Assembly (NCBI GenBank): GCA_017642895.1
Contig: JAEPON010000010.1
Location: forward strand, 103,534 to 167,533
Origin: Roseitalea sp.
GTDB taxonomy: Bacteria; Pseudomonadota; Alphaproteobacteria; Rhizobiales; Rhizobiaceae
DNA: 64,000 nt
Direction of reading: 5' to 3'
Position numbers and translations under genes: made by a program. Below are positions 16,571 through 26,201 of the stretch, piece after piece. Under the pieces are notes generated by a model that made no database searches, was not told the DNA's origin, and worked only from the letters and a program-made list of their open reading frames with translations. The stretch's first letter is position 1, and every line of letters starts with the position of its first letter.

Positions 16571-18463
16571 CTACTCCGCAGGCGTCGCTGGCGCCTTGCG
16601 CACCACCACACCCATTTCGTCCGCCTCGCGCGCGGCGCGCAACCGGGCTTCGGCCTCGATCGCCTCGGACTGCCGCGTCCACATCTGCGCATAAAGGCCG
16701 TCCGGCACGGCCAGCAAATCGGCATGCTTGCCCCGTTCGGCGATCTGACCGTCGCGCAGCACGATGATCTCGTCGGCGCCTATGACAGTCGAGAGGCGAT
16801 GCGCGATGACAAGCGTGGTGCGGTCCTTGGAGACCAGATCGAGCGAAGACTGGATTTCCTGTTCGGTCGCCGTGTCGAGCGCCGAGGTCGCCTCGTCGAG
16901 GATCAGGATGGGTGGCGCCTTCAGGATCGTGCGGGCGATCGCCACGCGCTGTTTCTCGCCGCCGGACAGTTTCAACCCGCGCTCGCCGACCATGGTCTCA
17001 AAGCCGTGCGGCAGCCCCTCGATGAACGGGCCGATCTGCGCCATTTCGGCCGCCTTTCGGACTTCGTCGTCCGTCGCATCGGGCCGGCCATAGCGGATGT
17101 TGTAGGCGATCGTGTCGTTGAACAGGACCGTGTCCTGCGGAACCATGCCGATCGCCGCGCGCAGCGAGGCCTGCGTGACCGCGCGCACATCCTGCCCGTC
17201 AATCATCACCGCGCCGTCCTGCACATCGTAGAAGCGGAACAAGAGCCGCGAGACGGTCGACTTGCCGGCGCCGGACGGGCCGACAATGGCCACCGTCTTG
17301 CCGGCGGGCACCTCGAACGAGATGCCCTTGAGGATCGGCCGTTCGGGGTCATAGGCGAAATGCACATCCTCGAAGCGGATGGCGCCGTCGGCGATGGCGA
17401 GCGGTTCGGCGCCGGGACGGTCGGTGACCTCGGCCTCGACATCGAGCAGGTCGAACATTTGCTCGATGTCGGTCAGCCCCTGCCGGATTTCGCGGTAGAT
17501 GAAGCCGATGAAGTTGAGCGGCACCGAGAGCTGCATCAGCATGGCGTTGATGAAGACAAAATCGCCGATCGTCTGTTCGCCGGCCTGAACCGCGCGGGCC
17601 GACATGGCCATCATCACCAGAAGGCCGATGCCGAAAATCACGCCCTGGCCGAAATTGAGCCAGCCCAACGATGTCCAGACCCTGGTGGCCGAATGCTCAT
17701 AGCCGGCCATGGACCGGTCGTAGCGCTCGGCCTCCATCCGTTCGTTGCCGAAATATTTCACCGTCTCGAAATTGAGGAGCGAATCGATCGCCTTGGTGTT
17801 GGCGTCGGTGTCGGAATTGTTCATGTCGCGGCGGATCTGGATGCGCCAATCGGACGCGCGCACGGTAAATACAGAATAGGCGGCGACGGTCGCCGCGGTC
17901 ACGGCGACATATTCCCAGCCATAGGCAAAGCCGAAGACGATGGCGATCAGGCCGAACTCGATGATCGTCGGCGCAGTGTTCAGGATGGTGAAGCGGACGA
18001 TCGCCTCGATGCCCTTGGTGCCGCGCTCGATGATGCGCGAGAGCCCGCCCGTCCGGCGCTCGAGATGAAAGCGCAGCGACAAAGCGTGCATGTGCACGAA
18101 GGTCCTGTAGGCAAGCTGGCGCACCGCATGCTGGCCGACACGGGCGAACAGTGCATCACGCAACTGGTTGAACGCCACGTTGACGATGCGGAACACGTTG
18201 TAGGCAACGACCAGCATGACCGGCGCAAGCAGCGTCACCGGTATCCAGTCGGCGGCCGACAGTTCGCCGTTCAGCGCGTCGGTCGCCCATTTGAAGCCAT
18301 AGGGCACCAGCATCAGCACCAGCTTGGCCAGCAGCAGATAAAGCAGCGCCCACAGGACGCGTGCTTTCAGGTCCGGACGGCCATCGGGCCACATATAGGG
18401 CCACAGATTGAGGATGGTGCGCAGCGTGGCGCCACTGTCGGCGGAGACGGTTTTGTCAGACAA
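16571..18463 (-). CDS. Atm1/HMT-type ABC exporter (fused permease-ATPase)
   Basis: A 630-residue half-transporter. Six membrane helices lie in residues 35-330 and the nucleotide-binding domain carries Walker [10 protein letters not shown] (395-403), signature LSGGEKQR (499-506) and Walker [13 protein letters not shown] (about 519-530). [11 protein letters not shown] near residue 231 and [16 protein letters not shown] near 137 are hallmarks of the Atm1 family. Bacterial Atm1 relatives export glutathione conjugates and glutathione-metal complexes. The ATG overlaps the end of an ArsR/SmtB regulator by 8 bp, suggesting metal- or thiol-responsive expression. Confidence 0.92.
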   Translation of the reverse strand: MSDKTVSADSGATLRTILNLWPYMWPDGRPDLKARVLWALLYLLLAKLVLMLVPYGFKWATDALNGELSAADWIPVTLLAPVMLVVAYNVFRIVNVAFNQLRDALFARVGQHAVRQLAYRTFVHMHALSLRFHLERRTGGLSRIIERGTKGIEAIVRFTILNTAPTIIEFGLIAIVFGFAYGWEYVAVTAATVAAYSVFTVRASDWRIQIRRDMNNSDTDANTKAIDSLLNFETVKYFGNERMEAERYDRSMAGYEHSATRVWTSLGWLNFGQGVIFGIGLLVMMAMSARAVQAGEQTIGDFVFINAMLMQLSVPLNFIGFIYREIRQGLTDIEQMFDLLDVEAEVTDRPGAEPLAIADGAIRFEDVHFAYDPERPILKGISFEVPAGKTVAIVGPSGAGKSTVSRLLFRFYDVQDGAVMIDGQDVRAVTQASLRAAIGMVPQDTVLFNDTIAYNIRYGRPDATDDEVRKAAEMAQIGPFIEGLPHGFETMVGERGLKLSGGEKQRVAIARTILKAPPILILDEATSALDTATEQEIQSSLDLVSKDRTTLVIAHRLSTVIGADEIIVLRDGQIAERGKHADLLAVPDGLYAQMWTRQSEAIEAEARLRAAREADEMGVVVRKAPATPAE

Positions 18464-18815
18464 AAGGCGTTTCTTTCAAATCGGCAGGTGAAATCATGTC
18501 GGCCTGCGACAGGCACTCATCTGTGAAGCCGGACAGGCGCAGCCCGAGCCCGGCAAGCGCGTTGCGATCGAGCCGGTAATGGGAATGGGGGCGACAGCGG
18601 TCCAGCGTCACGAGCCCCGCTTCGGCGAGAACCTTAAGGTGCTGAGACACGGTTGACTGGGCGAGCGGCAGCCGGTCGACCACATCCTTGCAGCAGCTTT
18701 TCTCAGAGCAGGCCAGCGCGCGCAGGATCGTCAGCCGCACCGGGTGGGCCAGCGCTGCGAGTTGCCGCGCCAATATCTCGTCATTGCGGGACGGAGACGA
18801 AGTGCACTTGTTCAT
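18456..18815 (-). CDS. ArsR/SmtB family metalloregulator
   Basis: A 119-residue winged-helix repressor. The DNA-reading helix is around SQSTVSQHLKVL-like residues 54-63 (here QSTVSQHLKVL). Cysteines 4, 36, 41, 42 and 74 are candidate ligands; Cys41-Cys42 in SCCKDV sit where classical ArsR/CadC proteins have ELCVCDL. It overlaps the start of the Atm1-like exporter, so the pair is one transcription unit. The start codon has no Shine-Dalgarno sequence and lies inside an inverted repeat (18814-18829). The inducer is unknown; thiol-binding metals or arsenite are the best guesses. Confidence 0.88.
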   Translation of the reverse strand: MNKCTSSPSRNDEILARQLAALAHPVRLTILRALACSEKSCCKDVVDRLPLAQSTVSQHLKVLAEAGLVTLDRCRPHSHYRLDRNALAGLGLRLSGFTDECLSQADMISPADLKETPFV

Positions 18816-18829
18816 CGTCAATCGACGAT
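18814..18829 (-). promoter_or_regulatory. candidate operator overlapping the start codon of the ArsR-type regulator
   Basis: ATCGTC (18814-18819) and GACGAT (18824-18829) form a perfect inverted repeat with a 4-base spacer; a further ATCGAT lies just beyond. It covers the first bases of the coding sequence, so a bound repressor would block initiation. Autoregulation is inferred from family behaviour. Confidence 0.45.
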
Positions 18830-18897
18830 AATCGATGGAAGACGCGCGCGCCAGCCCGTTGTTTCGCATCACGGTCGGACTGGGCCGGTGCGGGGTT

Positions 18898-20634
18898 TCA
18901 GTTGGCGCCGCGCAATTGCCGGTGCACGTCCTCGGCATCGGCGCGCGCCTCGTCGGGCACGGCGAACACCTGGCCGGGCCAAATCCGGTCCGGATCGGAA
19001 ATCTGCTGCTCGTTGGCCAGATAGATGGTGGTATATTTGACGCCCTGGCCATAGACCCGCCGCGAAATCTGCCACAGTGTGTCGCCGCGCCGGATGATCA
19101 CCGACTGGCCGGTGGGCACGAGTTCGCCGTCAGTTTCACGTGGTGGTGTGCCGATCGGCGGCGGTCCCTGCAGGACGCCGAGCGATTGCGGCACGATGGC
19201 TGTTGAGCCATCCGGGTCACCGGATGGTTGAGGCGTCCCTGCCCCGGCCGGATCGGATCGCGCGGCAAGTCCGGCGGTGTCGTCCGCCGGCGCAGTTTCG
19301 ACGGGCGCTTCGGTTTGCGACGGCACCAGTTCGTCAAACGGAACGGTTGGCGGCGTCTGCGGCAAGCGCGCCGACGGCGTCACGGCGATTGCGGCCAATC
19401 GCTCGCCGGCCTGACGCGTGAACGGCACGGATACCCGGGTCAGCACATCGCCGGTTGCCGGATCGATCGCATCGGCGCGGATGATATAGTCGCCGACGGG
19501 CAGGTCGCGCCGCACCTGGACCAGAAAACGCCCGCCATCGCTGGCGGTCGTATCACCCAGCAGCATTTCATTCGCATAAAGCCTGAGCGGCGTTCCGGGC
19601 GTTGCGGCACCGGCCACGAACAGGTCGGCCCCGTCGATCTCGACGGCCTCGATACGCAGATCGGGCAGATCGGCCGCCGGCGGAGCACCCGGGGTGGCCG
19701 GCGCATCGGCGTCGGGCAGCGCCGCCAGCTCGGCTGGCGCTTGATCTGGCGCGGTCTCCGCAACATCGGCCAACGCCTCGGCTGCATGCCCACCGGTAGC
19801 GGGGGCCGCGCCATCGCCGGCCGCCATGGCGGTCCCGGGTTCGGGATCAGCGTCCGGCTGCACGGCATCTTGCGTGACTGTCTCCAGCACCGGCGTGTCC
19901 GGTCCCGGCGTGGTGATCAGCCGCGAGGCCGCGCCGGGCGCCTCGACCAGCGCCAGAACGTCGTTGGAGCCGGCCTCCGGTATGGCGACGACAGCGGTTT
20001 CGAGCGATGTCACCACCAGACCATCCGGCGCCGTCGCGCGCAGCACAATCTGATAGTCGCCGGGCACCAACGGTTCATCCAGAACGGCGGCGAAATCGCC
20101 GGTCGGGCCGGCGGTCGTCGTCGCGATCGTCCGGCTGCCCGCAATGATCTCCATCGTCGCACCAGCCGGTCCCGACCCGGCTATGACCAGCGATCCGTCG
20201 GGCTCGGCGCGCAAAAGGTCGAACCGCGGAACCACGGCGGCAAGCGTTTCCTGGCGCTGATCGGTGTGGGGTGTCTGGTCCTGGACAGCAACCGCACCGG
20301 GCAGGACGCTTTCATCTCCCAGGGTTGGCGGTTCAGCCGTCCGGTCGATGCGCGCCATTTGCGCGCCGTCGTCAGTCTCCGGCCGCGCCGGTTCGATGTC
20401 GGCAACCGCATCGCGACCGGTTTCGGTGCCTTCGCGCTGCGCAGCGGCTTGGTCGCCGGCATCGGCGGCCGGCGGCTGAACGGGCTGGCTTGCCACCGTT
20501 TCCGCCGCCGGCCCGAAGCGGCTCTGCCATGCGGCGCGCAAATCGGAGAAATCAACGACAGCCGCCGTCGATGCGATTGCCGTGCCGGCGGTCAGGGCGC
20601 CAAACAGCCAAAGTCCCGCATAGGGGTTTGCCAT
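18898..20634 (-). CDS. LysM and Ig-like domain envelope protein
   Basis: A 578-residue protein anchored by an N-terminal hydrophobic helix (about residues 7-30), followed by a long Ala/Pro/Asp-rich region. Within it two beta-sandwich-like repeats can be seen: GSLVIAGSGPAGATMEI with TTAGPTGDFAAVLDEPL, and ADLFVAGAATPGTPLRLY with SDGGRFLVQVRRDLP. A LysM peptidoglycan-binding domain (RRGDTLWQISRRVYGQG, then DRIWPGQVFAVP) lies near the C-terminus. It probably sits in the periplasm on the cell wall. ATG 20634 is chosen because it starts the membrane anchor; upstream frame is arginine-rich and overlaps the divergent gene's 5' region. Confidence 0.85.
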   Translation of the reverse strand: MANPYAGLWLFGALTAGTAIASTAAVVDFSDLRAAWQSRFGPAAETVASQPVQPPAADAGDQAAAQREGTETGRDAVADIEPARPETDDGAQMARIDRTAEPPTLGDESVLPGAVAVQDQTPHTDQRQETLAAVVPRFDLLRAEPDGSLVIAGSGPAGATMEIIAGSRTIATTTAGPTGDFAAVLDEPLVPGDYQIVLRATAPDGLVVTSLETAVVAIPEAGSNDVLALVEAPGAASRLITTPGPDTPVLETVTQDAVQPDADPEPGTAMAAGDGAAPATGGHAAEALADVAETAPDQAPAELAALPDADAPATPGAPPAADLPDLRIEAVEIDGADLFVAGAATPGTPLRLYANEMLLGDTTASDGGRFLVQVRRDLPVGDYIIRADAIDPATGDVLTRVSVPFTRQAGERLAAIAVTPSARLPQTPPTVPFDELVPSQTEAPVETAPADDTAGLAARSDPAGAGTPQPSGDPDGSTAIVPQSLGVLQGPPPIGTPPRETDGELVPTGQSVIIRRGDTLWQISRRVYGQGVKYTTIYLANEQQISDPDRIWPGQVFAVPDEARADAEDVHRQLRGAN

Positions 20635-20779
20635 GCATGTCACTCCACAGCGCACCGGCGCCCGCAAATCAGTGCGCAGAATCCTGCCGCCCAACCTAGG
20701 CGGTTTCGCCGGGGGCTGCAAACGCGCGGCCGTCACACCGCCGCTTGACCTTTTCCCGCGCCCGCGCCACAGATCGGCG

Positions 20780-21379
20780 ATGACCGACATTCAATCGATT
20801 TGCGTCTATTGCGGCTCCTCGCCGGGGACCAACGACAGCTATGGCCGGTCGGCCCACCGGCTTGGCGAAACCATTGCGGCCGCCGGACTGCGCCTTGTCT
20901 ATGGGGGCGGCACGAAAGGGCTGATGGGCGCGGTGTCGCGCGGCGTCATGGAAGGCGGCGGCAAGGTCACCGGCATCATCCCCAAATTCCTGATGCACAA
21001 GGAAGCGACCGAGGACGCGCTCGGCATGCTCGACGAATTGATCGTCACCGACGACATGCATGAGCGCAAGCACGCCATGTTCGAGCGATCGGACGCGTTC
21101 GTCACACTGCCCGGCGGCATCGGAACGCTGGAAGAGGTGATCGAGATCATGACTTGGGCGCAGCTTGGCCGGCACACCAAGCCGATCATCCTGGCCAATA
21201 TGGGCGGCTTCTGGAACCCGCTGACCACACTGCTCGATCACATGCGCGACAGCGGCTTCATCCATACCGGACACAGGGTCCGCCCCCTTGTGCTCGATGA
21301 GATCGATGAGATCGTTCCGGCGGTGATGGCGTCAGCAAACGGCGCCGATGGCGACCCGGCGGTCATCGATCGCCTTTAG
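20780..21379 (+). CDS. LOG family (TIGR00730) Rossmann-fold protein
   Basis: A 199-residue protein of the LOG/lysine-decarboxylase-like family. The nucleotide-binding PGGIGTLEE motif (about residues 112-120), GGGTKGLMG, and the EMRKH-like HERKH segment are present. Family members hydrolyse cytokinin riboside monophosphates or purine monophosphates to release the base. ATG 20780 (MTDIQSICVYCGS) is the family start. Divergent from the LysM gene. Confidence 0.92.
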   Translation: MTDIQSICVYCGSSPGTNDSYGRSAHRLGETIAAAGLRLVYGGGTKGLMGAVSRGVMEGGGKVTGIIPKFLMHKEATEDALGMLDELIVTDDMHERKHAMFERSDAFVTLPGGIGTLEEVIEIMTWAQLGRHTKPIILANMGGFWNPLTTLLDHMRDSGFIHTGHRVRPLVLDEIDEIVPAVMASANGADGDPAVIDRL

Positions 21380-21506
21380 GGCCGACAGGGCGATGCAATC
21401 CCGGCACGCCATGCGTTGGTTGACGGTTGCTTAACGCATGCTGTGCTAACCTTTCGGCGATGGGGCTGAGGATCAGCAACGCCATTTCGTGGCGCTGGAG
21501 GCAGCA

Positions 21507-22166
21507 GTGACACTTGCAGCACTCATGACATCATTCGTGATGCAGTACGGAACCAATTATACGCGCCCGTCGGTTTCCGGCGATGCCCTGAACCTGCTCA
21601 ATGCGGGCAACGGCGCCGCAACGGGCTTCAACACGCCTACCAGTCCGGTCTGGGGAAACTCGTCGGCGCACAAGGCGGCTGATGCGATCGCCACGATCAT
21701 CGATCTTGTCGCGCAAAAAGGCAGCCAAGCGACAGGACTTCCGACGGCCGCGAACCGTAGTGACGTGGCGCGGTATCTGGCCGAAAGCAGCGAACGCGCC
21801 GACCCTGACAGCGACCTCATTCGCGCGCAGGTGGACGAAACCCTCGGTTTTGTCAAAGAAGCCGACGATCCGTCGCTCTTTGCCGCCATTCGTGCCGGCA
21901 CCGTGAAAATCGTTCATGCCGCCGATCTGGGACTGGTGTATGAGCGTCGGGTCGAGCACTTTTTCACTGAAGACGGCCGTTACACCGGCGGTAAGGCCAC
22001 TTACACCGAACAGCCCGGCTTCAATGAGGCGATGATGGTGACGGGAGAAGATGGCCGCCTTTATGACCGCGCAACGGGCGACCGCGCGGGACGCATGCAG
22101 GTTTCCGGCATTCCCTTTTATCTCACCTGGACGCCGGGAGCCGGCGATGCCGCGGGCCAAAGCTGA
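21507..22166 (+). CDS. hypothetical protein of unknown family
   Basis: About 219 residues with no recognisable domain. GTG 21507 is preferred because GGAGG lies five bases upstream; GTG 21489 and ATG 21525 are alternatives. The N-terminus is weakly hydrophobic. The middle has a helical, acidic region (RADPDSDLIRAQVDETLGF) and the C-terminal third has strand-like segments with GEDGRLYDRATGDRAGRMQ. It stands alone between the LOG gene and the GDPD gene. Codon use resembles its neighbours, so it looks like a real gene. Confidence 0.6.
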   Translation: MTLAALMTSFVMQYGTNYTRPSVSGDALNLLNAGNGAATGFNTPTSPVWGNSSAHKAADAIATIIDLVAQKGSQATGLPTAANRSDVARYLAESSERADPDSDLIRAQVDETLGFVKEADDPSLFAAIRAGTVKIVHAADLGLVYERRVEHFFTEDGRYTGGKATYTEQPGFNEAMMVTGEDGRLYDRATGDRAGRMQVSGIPFYLTWTPGAGDAAGQS

Positions 22167-22294
22167 CCGGTTGGGCGGGCCCATCTCGCCCGCCGGCCCC
22201 GCCGTCAGGCTGATCACACAGTTTTCGCAAAACTGACGGACAGATGTCATCGGCGTGTGATTTTCAGCATGGACCTCACCACCGGGAAACCACC

Positions 22295-23521
22295 ATGCCG
22301 CGCCAGTTCACCCTTGCCCTTCTCGCCACCGCCGCCTTGGGCGCGGCCACTGCCGATGCTTTTGCCGACACGCCGGTCCAGCTCGGGCCGCGCCCGTTTT
22401 TCCTGATCGACAATATGGACGATGGCGACCTCAAGGAGGCGCTGGCCGCCTGCCAGGCCGGTCCTTTCAGTCGCTCGACCTGGTCGATCGGCCATCGCGG
22501 CGCGCCGCTCAAGTTCCCCGAACACACGGTCGAATCGAACCGGGCGGCCGCGCGCATGGGCGCGGGCATTCTGGAATGCGACGTGACCTTCACGATGGAC
22601 AAGGAACTGGTCTGCCGCCACGCGCAGAACGATCTGCATACCACCACCAACATTCTTGCGACCGATCTGGCGGAAACCTGCGTGACGCCGTTCGCGCCTG
22701 CCTCGGGCGACCAGCCGGCGCGCGCCGAATGCCGCACCTCGGAGATCACGCTCGATCAGTTCCGCACGCTGACGCCGAAAATGGATGCCGCCAATCGGTC
22801 CGCCACGACCGTCGAAGATTATCTGGACGGCACTGCCGGCTGGCGCACGGACCTTTACGCGGCCGATCCCGCGACGCTGATGAGCCATGCCGAATCGATC
22901 GAACTGTTCGCGTCGCTGGGCGCGAAGTTCACGCCGGAACTCAAGACGCCTTCGGTGGCGATGCCGTTCGACGGGTTCAGCCAGAGCGATTACGCGCAAA
23001 AGCTGATCGATGAATACAAGGCCGCCGGCGTGCCCGCCTCGGACGTCTGGGCGCAGTCCTTCAATCTCGACGACGTGCTGTACTGGATCGAGAGCGAGCC
23101 GGCGTTCGGTGCCCAGGCGGTCTATCTGATCGATCACTATGCCATCGACGGTTGGGACCCGATGGACCCGGCGACCTGGCCGAACACGATGGCCGAACTC
23201 AAACAGATGGGCGTCAACTATGTTGCGCCGCCGACCTGGGTGCTGGTGACCGTCGATGAAAGCGGCGCCATGGCGCCCTCCGTGTGGGCCGAGGAAGCCA
23301 AGGCGGCCGGTCTGAACATCATCGCCTGGACGGTCGAGCGCTCTGGAAATCTGCGCAATGGCGGCGGCTGGTACTATCAGTCGGTTGCCGGCATCACCGA
23401 CAATGACGGCGACGTCTTCAACCTGCTCCATGTCTTGCACAGGGATGTGGGGGTTGTCGGCGTCTTCTCGGACTGGCCGGCGACGACGACCTATTACGCC
23501 AACTGCTTCGGCCTTCAATAA
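22295..23521 (+). CDS. secreted glycerophosphodiester phosphodiesterase family protein
   Basis: A 408-residue exported protein. A signal peptide (residues 1-23, ending ADAFA-D) precedes the GDPD barrel. Catalytic features are the HRG motif in [14 protein letters not shown] (about residue 65), [10 protein letters not shown] with the metal-binding Glu and Asp, and CRHAQNDL with a histidine. Enzymes of this family release glycerol-3-phosphate from glycerophosphodiesters. It is longer than cytosolic UgpQ and belongs to the secreted group. ATG 22295 is the only start that places the signal peptide correctly. Converges on rarD with 8 bp between stops. Confidence 0.87.
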   Translation: MPRQFTLALLATAALGAATADAFADTPVQLGPRPFFLIDNMDDGDLKEALAACQAGPFSRSTWSIGHRGAPLKFPEHTVESNRAAARMGAGILECDVTFTMDKELVCRHAQNDLHTTTNILATDLAETCVTPFAPASGDQPARAECRTSEITLDQFRTLTPKMDAANRSATTVEDYLDGTAGWRTDLYAADPATLMSHAESIELFASLGAKFTPELKTPSVAMPFDGFSQSDYAQKLIDEYKAAGVPASDVWAQSFNLDDVLYWIESEPAFGAQAVYLIDHYAIDGWDPMDPATWPNTMAELKQMGVNYVAPPTWVLVTVDESGAMAPSVWAEEAKAAGLNIIAWTVERSGNLRNGGGWYYQSVAGITDNDGDVFNLLHVLHRDVGVVGVFSDWPATTTYYANCFGLQ

Positions 23522-23529
23522 GCCGGCCT

Positions 23530-24450
23530 TCAGCCGGCCGGCGGCGGCTTGACCACGGCCCGCGCGCTGCGGAACAGCGACAGTGTATAAAGTCCCAGCG
23601 CGGCCCAGATGAAGCCGAAGGCGACGAGTTGCCAAACGGAGAACGGCTCGCCGAAGACGAAGATCGCGACCAAAAAGATCAGTGTCGGCGTCAGATACTG
23701 CATGACGCCGATGGTCGTGTAGCGCAACAGCTTGGCGCCGTTGGCATAAAGGATCAGCGGGATCGCCGTGACCGGCCCCGCCAGCAGCAGGAGCCATATG
23801 TCGCCCCATCCGGTAGGGCCGAAATGGCTGGTGCCCAAAGCTGCCATCCAGACAATGACGGCAAGGCCGGGGATCGACAGAAGCAACACTTCGAGCATGA
23901 AACCCTGTGCGGCGCCCACCGGCAATGTCTTGCGGAAGAAGCCGTAAAGGCCGAATGAAAAGGCAAGCGTCAGCGACACCCATGGCAGGCCGCCGGCACG
24001 CATTGTCAGGATCGCCACGGCGACGATGGCGCATCCGATCGCCAGCGCCTGCAACCGGTTCAGTCGCTCGCCGAGAAAGAGGGTGGCAAGCAACACGTTG
24101 ACGAGCGGATTGATGTAGTAGCCGAGCGCGGCCTCGACCGTGCGCTCGGCGGCGATCGCCCAGACATAGACGCCCCAATTGATCGAGATGAGCCCGGCGG
24201 TCAGTGCCGCCTGAGCGAGGGTCTTCGGATCGCGCAGCGCGGCACGCAGATCGTCCGTGCGCCGCATCGCGACCAGCAAAAGGCCGGCCACCGGCACCGA
24301 CCAGATCACGCGGTGCGCCACCACCTCCCAGGCCGGCATGTGATCGACTGCCTTCATGTAGAAGGGCAGAAGTCCCCAGAACAGGAACGCGCCGAGCGCA
24401 TAGGCAAAACCGGCGGCGGGTTCGGCGCCGGCCGGCCTCTGCCCGCTCAT
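23530..24450 (-). CDS. rarD: RarD-type EamA family transporter
   Basis: A 306-residue inner-membrane protein with ten hydrophobic segments in the drug/metabolite transporter fold. The family signature ALGAFLFWGLLPFYMKAV is near the N-terminus, and the second repeat begins around LRYTTIGVMQYLTPTLIFL. RarD proteins are uncharacterised or linked to amino-acid or drug export. The ATG overlaps the cimA stop (ATGA), so it is coupled to cimA. Confidence 0.9.
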   Translation of the reverse strand: MSGQRPAGAEPAAGFAYALGAFLFWGLLPFYMKAVDHMPAWEVVAHRVIWSVPVAGLLLVAMRRTDDLRAALRDPKTLAQAALTAGLISINWGVYVWAIAAERTVEAALGYYINPLVNVLLATLFLGERLNRLQALAIGCAIVAVAILTMRAGGLPWVSLTLAFSFGLYGFFRKTLPVGAAQGFMLEVLLLSIPGLAVIVWMAALGTSHFGPTGWGDIWLLLLAGPVTAIPLILYANGAKLLRYTTIGVMQYLTPTLIFLVAIFVFGEPFSVWQLVAFGFIWAALGLYTLSLFRSARAVVKPPPAG

Positions 24451-26069
24451 TCCGCCGCCATCTGGCCGGCGGTGCCCCTGTTCTTCATCAGTTTGAAGGT
24501 GATGGAATCCATCAGCGCCTGGAACGAGGCGTCGATGATGTTGTCGGAGACGCCGACGGTCCACCAGCGCTGGCCGGTCATGTCAGTGGATTCGATCAGG
24601 ACGCGGGTGATCGCCTCGGTGCCGCCATTGAGGATGCGCACCTTGTAGTCGACCAGTTCGAGATCGGCGATCTCGCTTTGGTATTTGCCCAGATCCTTGC
24701 GCAACGCCAGATCGAGCGCGTTGACGGGTCCCTGACCTTCGGCGACCGACATGCGCTGCTCGCCATCGACGGTGACCTTGACCACCGCTTCGGACAGGGT
24801 GATCAGCGCGCCGCGCGCATTGTGGCGCCGCTCGACACCGCAGCGGAACGAATCCACCTCGAAGAAGTCCGGCACCTCGCCCAGCGTGCCCCGCGCCAGA
24901 AGCTCGAAGCTGGCGTCGGCTCCCTCATAGGCATAGCCGTCCGCCTCGCGCTCCTTGACGATGGCGATCAGCGTATCGAGCCGCGGATCGTCCTTGGCAA
25001 CGGTGATGCCGCGGCGCTTGAGTTCGTTGATGAAGTTGGATTTGCCGCCTTGGTCGGACACCATGACGCGCCGCGTGTTGCCGACGCTTTCGGCGGGCAC
25101 ATGCTCATAGGTTTTGGGATCCTTGACCAGGGCCGAGGCGTGGATGCCGGCCTTGGTGGCAAAGGCCGATGCGCCGACATAGGGCGCCTGCGCATCCGGG
25201 GCGCGGTTCAGCAACTCGTCGAAAGCACGCGACAGACGCGTCAACCCGGCAAGGCCCTCCTGCGAAATGCCCGTCTCGAACCGCTCGGACCAGGCCGGCT
25301 TCAACCCCAAGGTCGCGATCAGCGTGACCAGATTGGCGTTGCCGCAGCGTTCGCCGATCCCGTTGAGCGTGCCCTGGACCTGCCGCGCGCCGGCATCGAT
25401 GGCGGCCAGCGAGTTGGCGACGGCCTGGCCCGTGTCGTCATGGGCATGAATGCCCAGCCTGTCGCCGGGAACGCCGGCCTTAATCACGGCGCCGGTAATC
25501 GCACGCACCTCGCCCGGCTGGGTGCCGCCATTGGTGTCGCACAAGACGATCCAGCGCGCACCGGCATTGAAGGCGGTCCTGGCGCAATCCAGCGCATAGT
25601 CGGGATTGGCCTTGTAGCCATCGAAGAAATGCTCGCAATCGACCATCGCCTCGCGGCCAGCGGCGATGGCGGCTGCGACGGAATCGCGGATCGAACCCAG
25701 ATTCTCCTCAAGCGTGCAGCCGAGCGCGACATCGACATGATAGTCCCATGCCTTGGCAACGAAGCAGACTGCGTCGGCTGCCGCACCGGTCAGCGCGGCA
25801 AGGCCGGGATCGTTGGACGCCGAGACACCGGGACGCTTGGTCATGCCGAAAGCAACAAAGGCGGCGCTCACCGTTCGCTTGCGCTCGAAAAAGGCCGTGT
25901 CGGTCGGGTTGGCGCCCGGGTAGCCGCCCTCGACATAGTCGATGCCGAACGCGTCGAGCATCCGCGCGATGGTGATCTTGTCCTCGACCGAAAAATCAAT
26001 GGCCGGCGTCTGCTGGCCGTCGCGCAGAGTGGTGTCGAACAGATAGATGCGATTCTTGCTGGCGGACAT
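24447..26069 (-). CDS. cimA: citramalate synthase
   Basis: A 540-residue enzyme condensing pyruvate and acetyl-CoA to citramalate, the threonine-independent route to isoleucine. The alpha-isopropylmalate-synthase-like barrel opens with YLFDTTLRDGQQTP (about residues 9-21) and carries the HAHDDTGQA metal site. A long C-terminal regulatory domain begins after about residue 380. Length fits CimA rather than LeuA. A partial copy of its 5' end lies 120 bp upstream. It is cotranscribed with rarD. Confidence 0.9.
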   Translation of the reverse strand: MSASKNRIYLFDTTLRDGQQTPAIDFSVEDKITIARMLDAFGIDYVEGGYPGANPTDTAFFERKRTVSAAFVAFGMTKRPGVSASNDPGLAALTGAAADAVCFVAKAWDYHVDVALGCTLEENLGSIRDSVAAAIAAGREAMVDCEHFFDGYKANPDYALDCARTAFNAGARWIVLCDTNGGTQPGEVRAITGAVIKAGVPGDRLGIHAHDDTGQAVANSLAAIDAGARQVQGTLNGIGERCGNANLVTLIATLGLKPAWSERFETGISQEGLAGLTRLSRAFDELLNRAPDAQAPYVGASAFATKAGIHASALVKDPKTYEHVPAESVGNTRRVMVSDQGGKSNFINELKRRGITVAKDDPRLDTLIAIVKEREADGYAYEGADASFELLARGTLGEVPDFFEVDSFRCGVERRHNARGALITLSEAVVKVTVDGEQRMSVAEGQGPVNALDLALRKDLGKYQSEIADLELVDYKVRILNGGTEAITRVLIESTDMTGQRWWTVGVSDNIIDASFQALMDSITFKLMKNRGTAGQMAAE

Positions 26070-26072
26070 TGG

Positions 26073-26189
26073 TTACGGCTTCTCGCGACGGCTGTTTTTC
26101 CGGTTGCGCGTCCTCGCGGCTGTGCCGCTGCGGGTAACGCGTGCCCGCAAGGTGGTGTCGAACAGATGGATGCGGTCGCGGGCGGGCAT
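26073..26189 (-). pseudogene. decayed duplicate of the cimA 5' end (38-codon remnant)
   Basis: Reading from ATG 26189, the frame gives MPARDRIHLFDTTLRARV, which parallels the cimA start MSASKNRIYLFDTTLRDGQ. The frame then diverges and stops at TAA 26073, 4 bases before the cimA ATG and in the same phase. About 45 bases align closely, so this looks like a tandem duplicate of the gene start that has lost similarity downstream. It could also act as a short upstream reading frame. Confidence 0.5.
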
Positions 26190-26201
26190 GGTCGGCCTCG
26201 T

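Noticed and set aside
16724..18526. 600-codon open frame on the plus strand
   Set aside because: Antisense to the Atm1-like exporter; Arg/Asp/His-rich shadow.
23523..23538. GCCGGC hairpin at the convergent GDPD/rarD stops as a terminator
   Set aside because: Six-base stem without a T tract and overlapping the rarD stop; too weak.
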